Below, one piece after another: positions 20,213 through 28,959 of a stretch of DNA of 40,154 nucleotides; the first letter of the stretch is position 1; every line of letters starts with the position of its first letter. Source of the DNA: an uncultured Bacilli bacterium (GTDB lineage Bacteria; Bacillota_I; Bacilli_A; RF39; UBA660); NCBI GenBank assembly GCA_944359055.1, contig CALVSO010000041.1, forward strand, positions 1-40,154, given 5' to 3'. Below the pieces are notes generated by a model. The model ran no database searches, was not told where the DNA came from, and was given only the letters and a program-made list of their open reading frames with translations. Position numbers and translations under genes: made by a program.

Positions 20213-21702
20213 TGGAAATAACAATTAAAATTCCTAGTAAAGTATTTAATAAAGTTTATCTACCATATTTAGATAATTTAAATAGATATTTAATATTTTA
20301 TGGTGGTGCTGGTAGTGGCAAATCCTATTTTGTAGTAGAAAGATATATTAAAAAGATACTACAGCAAAAAATGATGAACTTATTAGTAGTTCGTGCTACT
20401 GGTAAAAGTAATAGAGATTCAACATTCGCTTTATTTAAACAAGTAATAAATAAATGGAAATTGAGTAAATATTTTAAAATAAACGAAAGTGATTTGAGAA
20501 TAAAATCATTACTAAGCGGTAATGAAATCATTTTTAGTGGATTGGACGATGTAGAAAAACTAAAATCGGTTACTTTTAGTAAAGGTGAACTTACTGATAT
20601 ATGGATAGAAGAAGCTTCCGAAATATTAGAAAGTGACTTTAATCAATTAGATGTTCGTTTGCGTGGTAAAGGAACAAAGAAACAAATAGTTTTATCATTT
20701 AATCCGATAGACATAAATCATTGGTTAAAGAAGAAATTCTTTGATATAGCAAGAGATAATGTAACGATAGTTCATACCACGTACAAAGATAATGATTTTC
20801 TTGACGAAGAATACAAACAATTACTTGAAGGTTACAAAGATACTGATGAGTATTATTACAACGTTTATTGTTTGGGTCAATGGGGTGTGTTAGGTAAGAC
20901 TGTATTCGATGCAAGACAAGTAAGCAAAAGATTATCAGAGATAACTAAACCATTAAAAATAGGATATTTTGAATATAAATATGATGATACAAAACCACCA
21001 GGTAAAAAAATAACTGATATTAGATGGATAAGTAATAAAAATGGTTATATAGAAATATATGAAACACCAAATTTGAACCATTACTGTATTGGCGGTGATA
21101 CGGCTGGTGAGGGGTCAGATTGGTTTACTGGTCATGTTTTAAATGCTAAAACTGGGAAACAGGTTGCTAGGTTAAGACATCAAATGGACGAAGACTTGTA
21201 TGTTAGGCAAATGTATTGCTTAGGATATTATTACAGTAGCAATAATAAAGGTAAAACAAAACCAGCATTGATTTGTATAGAAAGTAATTTTAGTAGTTAT
21301 CCTAATAAAGAATTAGTAAGAGTAGGGTATCCTAATTTATATGTAAGAGAAAAAGAAGATAGGTTTACTGGTATTATGGACAAGTCGTATGGTTTTAAAA
21401 CCACTAGCATAACAAGACCAGTTATAATAGCTGAATTAGTTAAAATTGTGCGTGAAAATGTCGAACTAATCAATGACAAATTGACATTAGAAGAAATGTT
21501 AACTTTTGTTAGAAATGAGAAAGGTAGACCAGAAGCACAAGAAGGGGCACACGACGATTTGGTTATGGGATTAGCTATTGCTTATTATGCGAGAAATCAA
21601 GTGGTTTACTATGAAGAACCTATAACAATTCAACAAGTATTTAATTTTAGTTTTGAAAAACAAAACAATTTGGATTATGGAGAGGAGATACAAGTTATAT
21701 AA
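20212..21702 (+). CDS. terL: Terminase large subunit
   Basis: A 496-residue packaging motor. The ATPase domain has Walker A GGAGSGKS (residues 31-38) and Walker B LTDIWIEEASE. The C-terminal nuclease domain starts at YCIGGDTAGEGSDW with catalytic Asp, has CIESNFS and ends with an acidic motif in AHDDLVMGLAIAY. This is the PBSX/Terminase_3 type layout at full length. It drives DNA into the procapsid through the portal and cuts concatemers. It starts on the last base of the terS stop. Confidence 0.95.
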   Translation: MEITIKIPSKVFNKVYLPYLDNLNRYLIFYGGAGSGKSYFVVERYIKKILQQKMMNLLVVRATGKSNRDSTFALFKQVINKWKLSKYFKINESDLRIKSLLSGNEIIFSGLDDVEKLKSVTFSKGELTDIWIEEASEILESDFNQLDVRLRGKGTKKQIVLSFNPIDINHWLKKKFFDIARDNVTIVHTTYKDNDFLDEEYKQLLEGYKDTDEYYYNVYCLGQWGVLGKTVFDARQVSKRLSEITKPLKIGYFEYKYDDTKPPGKKITDIRWISNKNGYIEIYETPNLNHYCIGGDTAGEGSDWFTGHVLNAKTGKQVARLRHQMDEDLYVRQMYCLGYYYSSNNKGKTKPALICIESNFSSYPNKELVRVGYPNLYVREKEDRFTGIMDKSYGFKTTSITRPVIIAELVKIVRENVELINDKLTLEEMLTFVRNEKGRPEAQEGAHDDLVMGLAIAYYARNQVVYYEEPITIQQVFNFSFEKQNNLDYGEEIQVI

Positions 21703-21923
21703 TGCTAACATTAATTGTAGTTAAATTACAAGGAATAATTGATGATAAGTCAAGAGAAATGTATAGAACAAAATTAATTAAAGAAATGGAAGAAGGATTG
21801 ATTGTTATTGATGACAATGTTCAAATAACTTCACATTCAATAAATAGTCCATTTATAGGACTAATATTTAATACGGAGGAGGAAAGCAATGAAAAAGAAG
21901 AAAATAAGAGAAATGAAAGCTAA
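21702..21923 (+). CDS. Small hypothetical protein
   Basis: A 73-residue protein (MLTLIVVKLQGIIDDKSREM...) with a beta-helix-beta pattern and an acidic tail. The segment IEEGLIVIDDNVQI-like (EEGLIVIDDNVQI) resembles small phage proteins between terminase and portal. It starts on the last base of the terL stop and overlaps the next gene by 35 bases. Function is unknown. Confidence 0.65.
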   Translation: MLTLIVVKLQGIIDDKSREMYRTKLIKEMEEGLIVIDDNVQITSHSINSPFIGLIFNTEEESNEKEENKRNES

Positions 21924-22128
21924 ATATTATGAATCATTAAGAAATTTAAATAAGAGAATAGAAGAAGATAAAAATGCTAATAAAGTTGATGTACCACAAA
22001 TTGATAATAAAGAATTAAAAGATTATACAAAGAAAGAACTAATTGAATATGTCTTTAATCATAGCATTAATATACCAAACATCGGCAAAATGAAAAAAGC
22101 TGATATTATCGCTTTATTGGAGGATTAA
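21889..22128 (+). CDS. SAP/Rho-N-like small protein
   Basis: A 79-residue protein with a basic N-terminal helix (KKKKIREMKAKYYESLRN) and a C-terminal pair of helices, LKDYTKKELIEYVFNHSI and GKMKKADIIALLED. This pair matches the SAP/Rho N-terminal helix-extended-loop-helix fold that binds nucleic acid. Such proteins are frequent in phage head modules. GGAGGA precedes the start. Confidence 0.65.
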   Translation: MKKKKIREMKAKYYESLRNLNKRIEEDKNANKVDVPQIDNKELKDYTKKELIEYVFNHSINIPNIGKMKKADIIALLED

Positions 22129-22131
22129 TCA

Positions 22132-22383
22132 ATGGAAATATTATTATGCACCGTATTTGGTGTTTTTATTTTACTTTCGTTTGTTATTGGAGTAAGGATT
22201 GGTCAAAAAGTTAGTAATGATGAACCAATCAGATTGAATCCAGTTAGAGCTATCGACGAATATAAAGAAGAAAAAGAAGTAAAGCGACAAATAAAAGAAA
22301 CAGAAACTAAATTGAATGTTATGCTTGATAATATTGATTCTTATGACGGAACTGGATTAGGGCAAAAAGATATACCACGATAG
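22132..22383 (+). CDS. Small membrane protein
   Basis: An 83-residue protein with an N-terminal membrane segment (ILLCTVFGVFILLSFVIGVR), then a charged coil, and an end SYDGTGLGQKDIPR that looks like an exposed conserved tag. It precedes the portal gene by 11 bases. Function is unknown. Confidence 0.65.
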   Translation: MEILLCTVFGVFILLSFVIGVRIGQKVSNDEPIRLNPVRAIDEYKEEKEVKRQIKETETKLNVMLDNIDSYDGTGLGQKDIPR

Positions 22384-22394
22384 GAGGTAACACG

Positions 22395-24098
22395 ATGAAT
22401 GAAAAAGAGATAGAAAAGACCAGTATTTGGTATTTTTATGAAAAAATGCGAAATTTTAACAATTTAATGAATGTATATGCCGATACTGATAGAAATTATC
22501 GTATGTATAATGGTGACCAATGGTATGGTTTAAAAGTTGAAGGAGTAGAAACTGTTTCTTTAAATATCATAAAGCCGATAGTTAAATATAAACTATCAGT
22601 AATTCATTCAAACGATTATGCAATTAACTATAGTGCTGAAAATATAGATAATCCACAGTTTAAAGAAATAGCTGTAAAAACGTGTGAATTGTTAAATAAA
22701 AAAGCAAGAAAAGTGTGGGAGAAAGATAGGTTTGATAAAAAATTAAGAAAATATACTAAAGATTCAGCTATCAATGATGAAGGTATTATCTATGCTGACT
22801 ATGATACTGAAACTAATATGCCTATCAATGAAATTATTTATAAAAATGATGTCGGTTATGGCAATGAAAATAGTGATGAGATACAAACCCAACCATACAT
22901 TATAATTCGTCAAAGAAAACCTATATCAGAAGTACAAAACATAGCATTAAAAAAAGGTGTATCTAAAAAGAAATTAGAATATATCGTTGGTGATAATGAT
23001 AATTATGATGCAACTGGTGATGATTCACAATATGAAGTTAACGATATGTGTTGGTTAGTAACAAAAATGTGGAAGAAAAACGGTCAAGTATGGTTTGCAC
23101 AGGCTACTAAATTTGTTGATATTACGGAACCTACAAATACACGTCTTACATTATATCCTTTAGTGCATATGCCGTGGGAAGAAAAACCAGGTTATTCAAG
23201 AGGAGTAGGTGAAGTAAGACAACTAATATTTAATCAGTTAGAAATTAACAAAACAATGATGAGAAGAGTATTAGTTGCTAAAAATACAGCATACCCACAA
23301 AAAGTTGTAAATATTGCTAAAGTACGCAATCCTCAAGCGATTAATCGAGTAGGAGCTACTATCGAAACAGAGTCACAAGATGTAGAAGATGTAAGAAAAA
23401 TATTTAGTACTACAACACCAGCTCAAATGAGTACCGATGTTGAAAAAGTACAAAATGAACTTATTTCGACTACAAGAGAATTAGCTGGTGCAGGAGACAT
23501 TGCTACTGGTGAGGTTAATCCAGAAAGTGCTAGTGGTAAAGCGATATTAGCTGTACAAAATGCTAGTAAGCAACCAATGACTGAACAATTAGAAACATTA
23601 AAAGATTCAATCGATCAATTAGCTAAAATCTGGTTAGATATGTGGAAAACATATGCAGTAGATGGATTAATGATTGAAAATGAAACAACCGATGAATTAA
23701 CTGGACAAACCACAACTGAATTGGTACAAATACCATACGAAGTATTAGAACAATTACAGGCTGATGTTAAAGTAGATATAACACCAAGAAGTCCATTTGA
23801 CAAATATGCTCAAGAAATGAGTATTGAGAATATGTTAAAGGCGGGTTATTTTAATAATCAAAAGTTATCAGAATTAGAGGTATATGTTTCATTATTAGAA
23901 GATGATTCATCTATGCCAAAGACAAAATTAGAAGAGGCTATCAAGATAATGAAAGCTAAACAAGAAAGAATTAGTCAAATTAATAGTCAAGCTCAAACAT
24001 TACAGATGATGGCTAATAAATTTGTAGGTGAACAGCAAGATATAACAGCAATGGGACAAATGGGTACTGAAATGTACAATCAAGCAATGGCTCAATAG
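22395..24098 (+). CDS. Portal protein
   Basis: A 567-residue protein with typical portal features: an N-terminal helical segment, YRMYNGDQWYG, a stem/wing region containing YPLVHMPWEEKPGYSRGVGE, the helical AKNTAYPQKVV and GEVNPESASGKAILAVQNAS segments, and a Gln-rich C-terminal coil. It forms the dodecameric ring at one capsid vertex through which DNA passes. The size and the RGVGEVRQL motif resemble portals of P22/podovirus and related types. AGGAGGTAAC precedes the ATG. Confidence 0.85.
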   Translation: MNEKEIEKTSIWYFYEKMRNFNNLMNVYADTDRNYRMYNGDQWYGLKVEGVETVSLNIIKPIVKYKLSVIHSNDYAINYSAENIDNPQFKEIAVKTCELLNKKARKVWEKDRFDKKLRKYTKDSAINDEGIIYADYDTETNMPINEIIYKNDVGYGNENSDEIQTQPYIIIRQRKPISEVQNIALKKGVSKKKLEYIVGDNDNYDATGDDSQYEVNDMCWLVTKMWKKNGQVWFAQATKFVDITEPTNTRLTLYPLVHMPWEEKPGYSRGVGEVRQLIFNQLEINKTMMRRVLVAKNTAYPQKVVNIAKVRNPQAINRVGATIETESQDVEDVRKIFSTTTPAQMSTDVEKVQNELISTTRELAGAGDIATGEVNPESASGKAILAVQNASKQPMTEQLETLKDSIDQLAKIWLDMWKTYAVDGLMIENETTDELTGQTTTELVQIPYEVLEQLQADVKVDITPRSPFDKYAQEMSIENMLKAGYFNNQKLSELEVYVSLLEDDSSMPKTKLEEAIKIMKAKQERISQINSQAQTLQMMANKFVGEQQDITAMGQMGTEMYNQAMAQ

Positions 24099-24111
24099 TT
24101 ATTGCTTTTTT
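24082..24111 (+). terminator. Weak terminator at the end of the portal gene
   Basis: AAGCAAT (24082-24088) pairs with ATTGCTT (24101-24107) around a 12-nt loop, followed by further T residues. The stem overlaps the portal stop codon. Partial termination here would lower or separate expression of upstream genes from scaffold and capsid. The remaining gap to 24189 shows no other clear feature. Confidence 0.45.
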
Positions 24112-24189
24112 GTTAGTCCAAGCATTGCATGACTTAAAAAGAATATGGAAGTGAAGTCAAACACTTATTAAGAAAATAGGAGGAGATTT

Positions 24190-25053
24190 ATGAACGAAGA
24201 ATTAGTTCAAGAACCTGTTACAGATGTAACTGAAAATACTGTGGAACAACCAGTAGAAAATGTTGTTGAAGGTATAGAGTTAACTGATACCACTTCACAA
24301 GAAGAAAAAAAAGAAGTTAAAAGTTATACAGAGGAAGAATTGGATGCGATAGTTAATCAAAGAGTGAATGATATTTTACCTTCTAAAATTGCAAAAGCAA
24401 CAAGGAAGATAGAAAGACAGTATAAAGATAAGCTATCGAAATACGAAGAAACCGAAAGTATATTACAAGCTGGTTTAGGTACTAAAGATATTTCAGAATC
24501 TAATGAAAAAATGCGTCAGTTTTATAAAGAACAAGGCATTGAAATACCAGCATTTCAAAAATCTAACTATTCAGATAGTGAAGAGAAAATTTTAGGTCAA
24601 TTTGAAGCTAATGAAATCATTAAATTAGGTTTTGACGATATGCAAGAAGAGGCAAATCGTTTAGCTGATATTGGCTATGATAAGTTGTCTAAAAGAGACA
24701 AAGAAAAACTCGTAATTCTTGGTAAGGCTTTAACAGATGAAAAGAACAAACAAGAATTACAAAAATTAGGTGTAAGTACTGATTTATTGGACAAGCAAGA
24801 ATTTAAAGATTTTGTAAGTCAATTTAATCAAAATACACCTATCAAGACGGTTTATGAGTTATACAAAAAAACTCAACCAAAACCGGAAGTAAATACGATA
24901 GGAAGTATGAAAAACACTGATAATTCAACTGTTAAGGATTATTATACGGATGAAGAAATTGATAGGTTAACACCTGCCCAATTAAAAAATCCTCAAATAA
25001 TGAAAGCAGTCGAAAAATCAATGCAAATTAACTATAACAATAGTCATAAATAG
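24190..25053 (+). CDS. Capsid scaffolding protein (DUF4355-like)
   Basis: A 287-residue acidic protein: a disordered N-terminus rich in Glu/Val/Thr, then SYTEEELDAIVNQRVNDILP followed by a charged coiled coil, which is the hallmark of DUF4355-type scaffolds. A helical C-terminal part follows, ending in a polar tail. It lies between portal and capsid as scaffolds do, and would guide procapsid assembly. AGGAGGAG precedes the start. Confidence 0.8.
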   Translation: MNEELVQEPVTDVTENTVEQPVENVVEGIELTDTTSQEEKKEVKSYTEEELDAIVNQRVNDILPSKIAKATRKIERQYKDKLSKYEETESILQAGLGTKDISESNEKMRQFYKEQGIEIPAFQKSNYSDSEEKILGQFEANEIIKLGFDDMQEEANRLADIGYDKLSKRDKEKLVILGKALTDEKNKQELQKLGVSTDLLDKQEFKDFVSQFNQNTPIKTVYELYKKTQPKPEVNTIGSMKNTDNSTVKDYYTDEEIDRLTPAQLKNPQIMKAVEKSMQINYNNSHK

Positions 25054-25081
25054 TACTTCCTAAAATGGAAGGAGAAGAAAT

Positions 25082-25912
25082 ATGATAGCAAATTTCAAAC
25101 AAACTGTTTGGAGTGCAAAAATTCAAAACCAATTAGAAACCATAACATCATTAAAAGACCATTGCGATTTTCAATTTGAAGGAGAAGTAAAACAAGCAGA
25201 ACGCATTAAAATTTTAGGAGTTAATAGACCTACAATTCGTACCTATGTACCTGGTACACCATTAGTTCGTGAAGGTGGAACAGACAACAGTCAATTTTTA
25301 GACATTGATCAATTCAAATATTTCGATTTTGAAGTAGATGATGTAGAAAAAGCACAAGCAAAACCTGGATTAATTGAAAATTTATCAAAAGAAGCTACTT
25401 TAGGATTATCAGAAGAAGCTGACAAGTATGTTGCAAGTTTAACAGCAACAAATAAAAATGATTTGGCATCAGCACCTTCAACTGATATTTCAGAAGAAGC
25501 TGACGGTGGTATCGCATTAATCGAAACTGGATTTAAAACTCTATATGAAAACAACTGTAAAATTACAGATACTTATCATTTAGAATTAACTCCAGAATGG
25601 TACACACATTTACGCCCTTCAATTATCGAATTAGATACTAATAATAGCGAATTGATTAAAAAAGGTTATGTAGGTAAATATGGTAATGCGTTAATTTCTA
25701 TTGAAAATCTATTAGCAACATGGCACGATGGTACTCGTGATTGCAAATTAGCAATGTTGCGTACTAATAAAGCCATTGCATTTGCTGGTCAAATTGATAA
25801 AGTGGAAGCATATCGTCCACAAGATGCATTTAGTGATGCTATTAAAGGTTTATATGTGTTTGGTGCAAAGATTGTACGTCCTGAACAAATTTATTTATTC
25901 CCAATTTATTAG
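25082..25912 (+). CDS. Major capsid protein
   Basis: A 276-residue protein with an HK97-fold pattern of the P22 coat family: an N-terminal WSAKIQNQLE segment, FEGEVKQAERIKILGVNRPT, YFDFEVDDVEKAQAKPGLIE, DKYVASL, and a C-terminal part with LAMLRTNKAIAFAGQIDKVE and FGAKIVRPEQIYLF. The beta strands and P-domain pattern are clear. It forms the icosahedral shell. AAGGAGAAG precedes its start. Codon use includes more CGT and ACC codons than neighbours, as expected for a highly expressed gene. Confidence 0.9.
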   Translation: MIANFKQTVWSAKIQNQLETITSLKDHCDFQFEGEVKQAERIKILGVNRPTIRTYVPGTPLVREGGTDNSQFLDIDQFKYFDFEVDDVEKAQAKPGLIENLSKEATLGLSEEADKYVASLTATNKNDLASAPSTDISEEADGGIALIETGFKTLYENNCKITDTYHLELTPEWYTHLRPSIIELDTNNSELIKKGYVGKYGNALISIENLLATWHDGTRDCKLAMLRTNKAIAFAGQIDKVEAYRPQDAFSDAIKGLYVFGAKIVRPEQIYLFPIY

Positions 25913-25931
25913 AAAGGTAAGGTAAGAAAAT

Positions 25932-26285
25932 ATGGCAATTGTAAATTTAGATAGTGCCAAAATTAAAGCAAAATACAATGAAGTTAATGTTGGCACTTTA
26001 ACTGCTTCAACTACTGATGGTTTAGAGTATACAGTAGAAAAACAAGACGAAAGAACACTTTTAATTGTTGAAAATACTGACACTTCTAATCCATATGATT
26101 TAACTATTAAAGCTCCAGTTAATAAATGTTATGCTGGAGCAGTAGCTGATAAGGTAGTAGAAATTGGTGCTGGTAAAATCGCCGTAGTACCAGTTGAAAC
26201 TGCTAAATATATGGATGCTGTTACCAAAAAAGTCACTTTCGATAGTGAAAATGCAGTTATTAAAGCAGTAGTAGTAGAATTTTAA
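25932..26285 (+). CDS. Head decoration / fibre-like protein
   Basis: A 117-residue beta-rich protein (MAIVNLDSAKIKAKYNEVNV...) with repeated Ala/Val/Gly strands such as ERTLLIVENTDTSNPYDLTI and KIAVVPVETAKYMD. The sequence resembles small capsid-decoration proteins that lie directly after the major capsid gene. AAAGGTAAGG precedes the start. Confidence 0.6.
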   Translation: MAIVNLDSAKIKAKYNEVNVGTLTASTTDGLEYTVEKQDERTLLIVENTDTSNPYDLTIKAPVNKCYAGAVADKVVEIGAGKIAVVPVETAKYMDAVTKKVTFDSENAVIKAVVVEF

Positions 26286-26304
26286 GGGCAAAATAGCCCT
26301 TTTT
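26284..26304 (+). terminator. Short terminator after the head genes
   Basis: A 6-bp stem AAGGGC/GCCCTT with loop AAAATA runs into a T-run. The stem starts on the stop codon of the decoration gene. It is moderate in strength and may set the ratio of capsid to downstream tail transcripts. Confidence 0.7.
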
Positions 26305-26306
26305 AT

Positions 26307-26348
26307 CATGTTAAAGGATTTTGTTCGAGTTCGATTCTCGAAAACATG
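26307..26348 (+). other. tRNA T-arm / minihelix-like element in a leader
   Basis: TTCGAG/CTCGAA (26324-26329 and 26337-26342) closes a loop TTCGATT identical to the T loop of many tRNAs. The outer arms CATGTT (26307-26312) and AACATG (26343-26348) pair perfectly, placing this T arm on an acceptor-like stem with an 11-nt one-sided loop. D and anticodon arms are missing. It lies between a terminator and the AGGAGA of the next gene, so it is either a tRNA relic or a leader structure that mimics the acceptor/T half of tRNA. Confidence 0.55.
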
Positions 26349-26362
26349 AAAGGAGATTATAT

Positions 26363-26728
26363 ATGGAAAAATTAGAATATTTTGTAGTACAACCAAGTAT
26401 AAAAACATTCGGAGGTATAAAAGTAGATAAAAATACTAAATTCGATGTTTATAATGATGATAAAACAGTTCATCAAGTTTTTAATAAAGGTGTTTTAACA
26501 ACTCATATTAAAAGAGAACTAAATTATAATGATATAAAATCAACTGAAACAAGTAAAATGGAAACACAAGTACCTTTAGGAACTGTATTATTATGGGATG
26601 AAACTAATGGATATATAATTCCAAACTATAATATGGTAAAACCGGAAGAAGCAAAAGAATTGTTATCTAAAATAGTTGATATTACAAAACCAATTGAAGA
26701 TGGAACTAAAAAAGCAATGGAGGGATAA
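26363..26728 (+). CDS. Hypothetical structural-region protein
   Basis: A 121-residue protein (MEKLEYFVVQPSIKTFGGIK...) with a beta-rich N-terminal half, then LGTVLLWDETNGYIIPNY and a helical end with EEAKELLSKIVDITKP. Its place between capsid and adaptor suggests a head-associated protein; no family is recognised. The ATG at 26363 has AAAGGAGA seven bases upstream; a reading extended upstream would run into the tRNA-like element and is not supported. Confidence 0.65.
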   Translation: MEKLEYFVVQPSIKTFGGIKVDKNTKFDVYNDDKTVHQVFNKGVLTTHIKRELNYNDIKSTETSKMETQVPLGTVLLWDETNGYIIPNYNMVKPEEAKELLSKIVDITKPIEDGTKKAMEG

Positions 26729-26729
26729 T

Positions 26730-27275
26730 ATGAGTTTAACTGATGTAAAAAAGCAAATTTTAGCAATGATAGAAGAATTGAACCCAGAAAGTGAATTGTT
26801 AACTGATGATCCTGATATTTCAGCTAAAATTAATTATGTTATCAATCAAATTATGATTGAATTAGTAAGATTAAAGAAATTACCAGCTAATAAAATGATA
26901 GAAGTAAAAGAAAATGAAGTAAAATCATTTACAGAACTAGCTGATGATTTATTTCAATTAAATATGATTCGAGGAGTTAAACATAATATTGTTGATAACA
27001 CTGTTATATTTGAAGAAGATGGCACAGCTAATATTTTTTATTACAAATATCCAACTTTAATAATTGATGAAAATGCTAGCACATATGAATTTGAATTACC
27101 TATTGATTTAATGCAAGTTTTGCCTTATGGTGTAGCTGGGGATTTATTGAAATCTGATATTTCGGCAAATTACGGTCAAGTTTATGCTAATAGATATGAA
27201 AGTATGATACAGAGAATTGATCCAAGATATTCAACGGGATCGTTCTATATAAGTGGTGAGGATTATGGCTTCTAG
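26730..27275 (+). CDS. Head-tail adaptor protein
   Basis: A 181-residue protein beginning MSLTDVKKQILAMIEELNPE with DDPDISAKINYVINQIMIEL, a helical opening typical of phage adaptors that bind the portal ring. A beta segment (NTVIFEEDGTANIFYYKYPT) and a final helical part (LPYGVAGDLLKSDISANYGQ, then ANRYESM) follow, matching the order in gp6/gp4-like connectors. The ATG at 26730 directly follows the previous stop and is preferred over an upstream in-frame ATG inside that gene. Confidence 0.75.
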   Translation: MSLTDVKKQILAMIEELNPESELLTDDPDISAKINYVINQIMIELVRLKKLPANKMIEVKENEVKSFTELADDLFQLNMIRGVKHNIVDNTVIFEEDGTANIFYYKYPTLIIDENASTYEFELPIDLMQVLPYGVAGDLLKSDISANYGQVYANRYESMIQRIDPRYSTGSFYISGEDYGF

Positions 27276-28950
27276 TGGCGATTTAGTAAGAAAAGAATAC
27301 AAGGACTTTAGAGGTGTAGATTTCAACGATGGAGAAATTGTCGCTTCAAGAAGTCCTTTTTCTTTGAATATGTGGAAAAATTATAAAGAAAATGCCCGTT
27401 GCGTAGAAACAAGACCGGACATTGAATTAAAAGAAACATACGATAATGTTATTTATGGTATGTTTTTTTATACTAAAAGTGATACTCTTCATAAAATTGT
27501 CCATTGTGGTACTAAATTATATGATAACAGTGAACAAATATTTGTAGGTATGAATATTGCTAAAAGCCAATACTTTGTATTTAATGAAATCTTATATATA
27601 AAAGACGGTATAAATTACTTAAAATACGACGGTACAGAGGTCAAAAGTGTTGAGGGTACTGTTCCTATTACTTCAACAGGAAAATCTCCTAGCGGTGCTG
27701 GAACTACTTATCAGGATGTTAATTTATTAACTGGTGTTAGAAAAAATTCTTTTGTATCTGATGGAACAAGTACAGTTTATCAGTTAGATACAAATAATTT
27801 AGATACTAATTATACTGTTACTGCGGTTGTAAATGACATAACGATAGTAGAAGGTATGGGGTTAACAGTAGATAGAACAGCTGGCAAAGTAACATTTAGT
27901 ACAGCACCAGCCGGACCAGTTACAGTTGGACAAGATAATGTGGTAATTACATTTAGTAAAACAGTACAAGGTTATAGAGGTAGAGTCTTAAAATGTACTA
28001 TTTTAACCGAATTTGACAATCGTATATTCTTTAGTGGTAATCAAAATTATCCTAATGTTGTCTTTCATAGTTCACTAGAAGATCCGGAGTATGTTAGTGA
28101 TTTAGATTACTATAATGAAGGATTAGATGTTTCTCCAGTCAAATCAATGGTAGCAGGTAACAATGCTTTATGGGTGTTTAAAGAACCTTCACAAGCTAAT
28201 ACAACTATTTATTATCATAATCCAGTAATAGATAACACTTACGGAAAAATTTATCCTAGTACGCACTCAAGTATTTCAACTGGCTGTGTAGCAACCGGAA
28301 TTAATTTTAACGATGATATATGTTTCTTTAGCGATAGAGGAATGGAAGCTATAAGTAGTGATGTTACTACTGAACAAGTATTAAGTCACAGAAGTTCAAT
28401 GGTTGATAGCAAATTGTTATCAGAAACTAATTATAAAAATATGATTTTAGAAGAATGGCAAGGATATTTACTTGTATTTGTTGGTAATCACGTTTATTTA
28501 GCCGATTCAAGACAAAAATATCAAGATATAAGTATTGAATACGAATGGTATTACTGGGAACTACCTTATGAAGTTACTTGCACTCGTGTTAAAGATGAAG
28601 TGCTTTATTTAGGTATGAATAATCAAATTTATACTTTAACGAAGACTGATAGCAATATAAGTTCAGTTTGGACATTACCTAAAGAAGATTTTAACGCACC
28701 ACAATTTTTAAAAACTACCAATAAAAGAGGTGGAACGGCTGTGTGTGACGGTAAAATTACTGTAAAGGTAAAAAAGGATAATAACGATTATATTACTATT
28801 GATACTTACGAAGAATCTAAAGGATATGTCGTGTATCGTATAAAACAAAAGAAATTTAAAGATTTACAAATAGAATTTAGTTCAAATAAACCAATGAAAC
28901 TTTATAGTTGTACTATAGAGGCTTTTGTTGGTGGATATGTAAAACGATAG
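27265..28950 (+). CDS. Tail hub / stopper-like beta protein
   Basis: A 561-residue, strongly beta-structured protein. It opens with LVRKEYKDFRGVDFNDGEIV and has repeated strands with FFSGNQNYPNVVFHSSLEDP, CFFSDRGMEAIS and VGNHVYLADSRQKYQ. These look like propeller blades of the P22 gp10-like stabilisation or podovirus tail-hub proteins. A small inserted beta domain occurs around 165-235. It probably plugs the connector and carries fibres. The ATG at 27265 with GGTGAGG upstream is preferred over a GTG 12 bases earlier. Family is inferred from pattern and location. Confidence 0.6.
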   Translation: MASSGDLVRKEYKDFRGVDFNDGEIVASRSPFSLNMWKNYKENARCVETRPDIELKETYDNVIYGMFFYTKSDTLHKIVHCGTKLYDNSEQIFVGMNIAKSQYFVFNEILYIKDGINYLKYDGTEVKSVEGTVPITSTGKSPSGAGTTYQDVNLLTGVRKNSFVSDGTSTVYQLDTNNLDTNYTVTAVVNDITIVEGMGLTVDRTAGKVTFSTAPAGPVTVGQDNVVITFSKTVQGYRGRVLKCTILTEFDNRIFFSGNQNYPNVVFHSSLEDPEYVSDLDYYNEGLDVSPVKSMVAGNNALWVFKEPSQANTTIYYHNPVIDNTYGKIYPSTHSSISTGCVATGINFNDDICFFSDRGMEAISSDVTTEQVLSHRSSMVDSKLLSETNYKNMILEEWQGYLLVFVGNHVYLADSRQKYQDISIEYEWYYWELPYEVTCTRVKDEVLYLGMNNQIYTLTKTDSNISSVWTLPKEDFNAPQFLKTTNKRGGTAVCDGKITVKVKKDNNDYITIDTYEESKGYVVYRIKQKKFKDLQIEFSSNKPMKLYSCTIEAFVGGYVKR

Positions 28951-28959
28951 GAGGAAATT

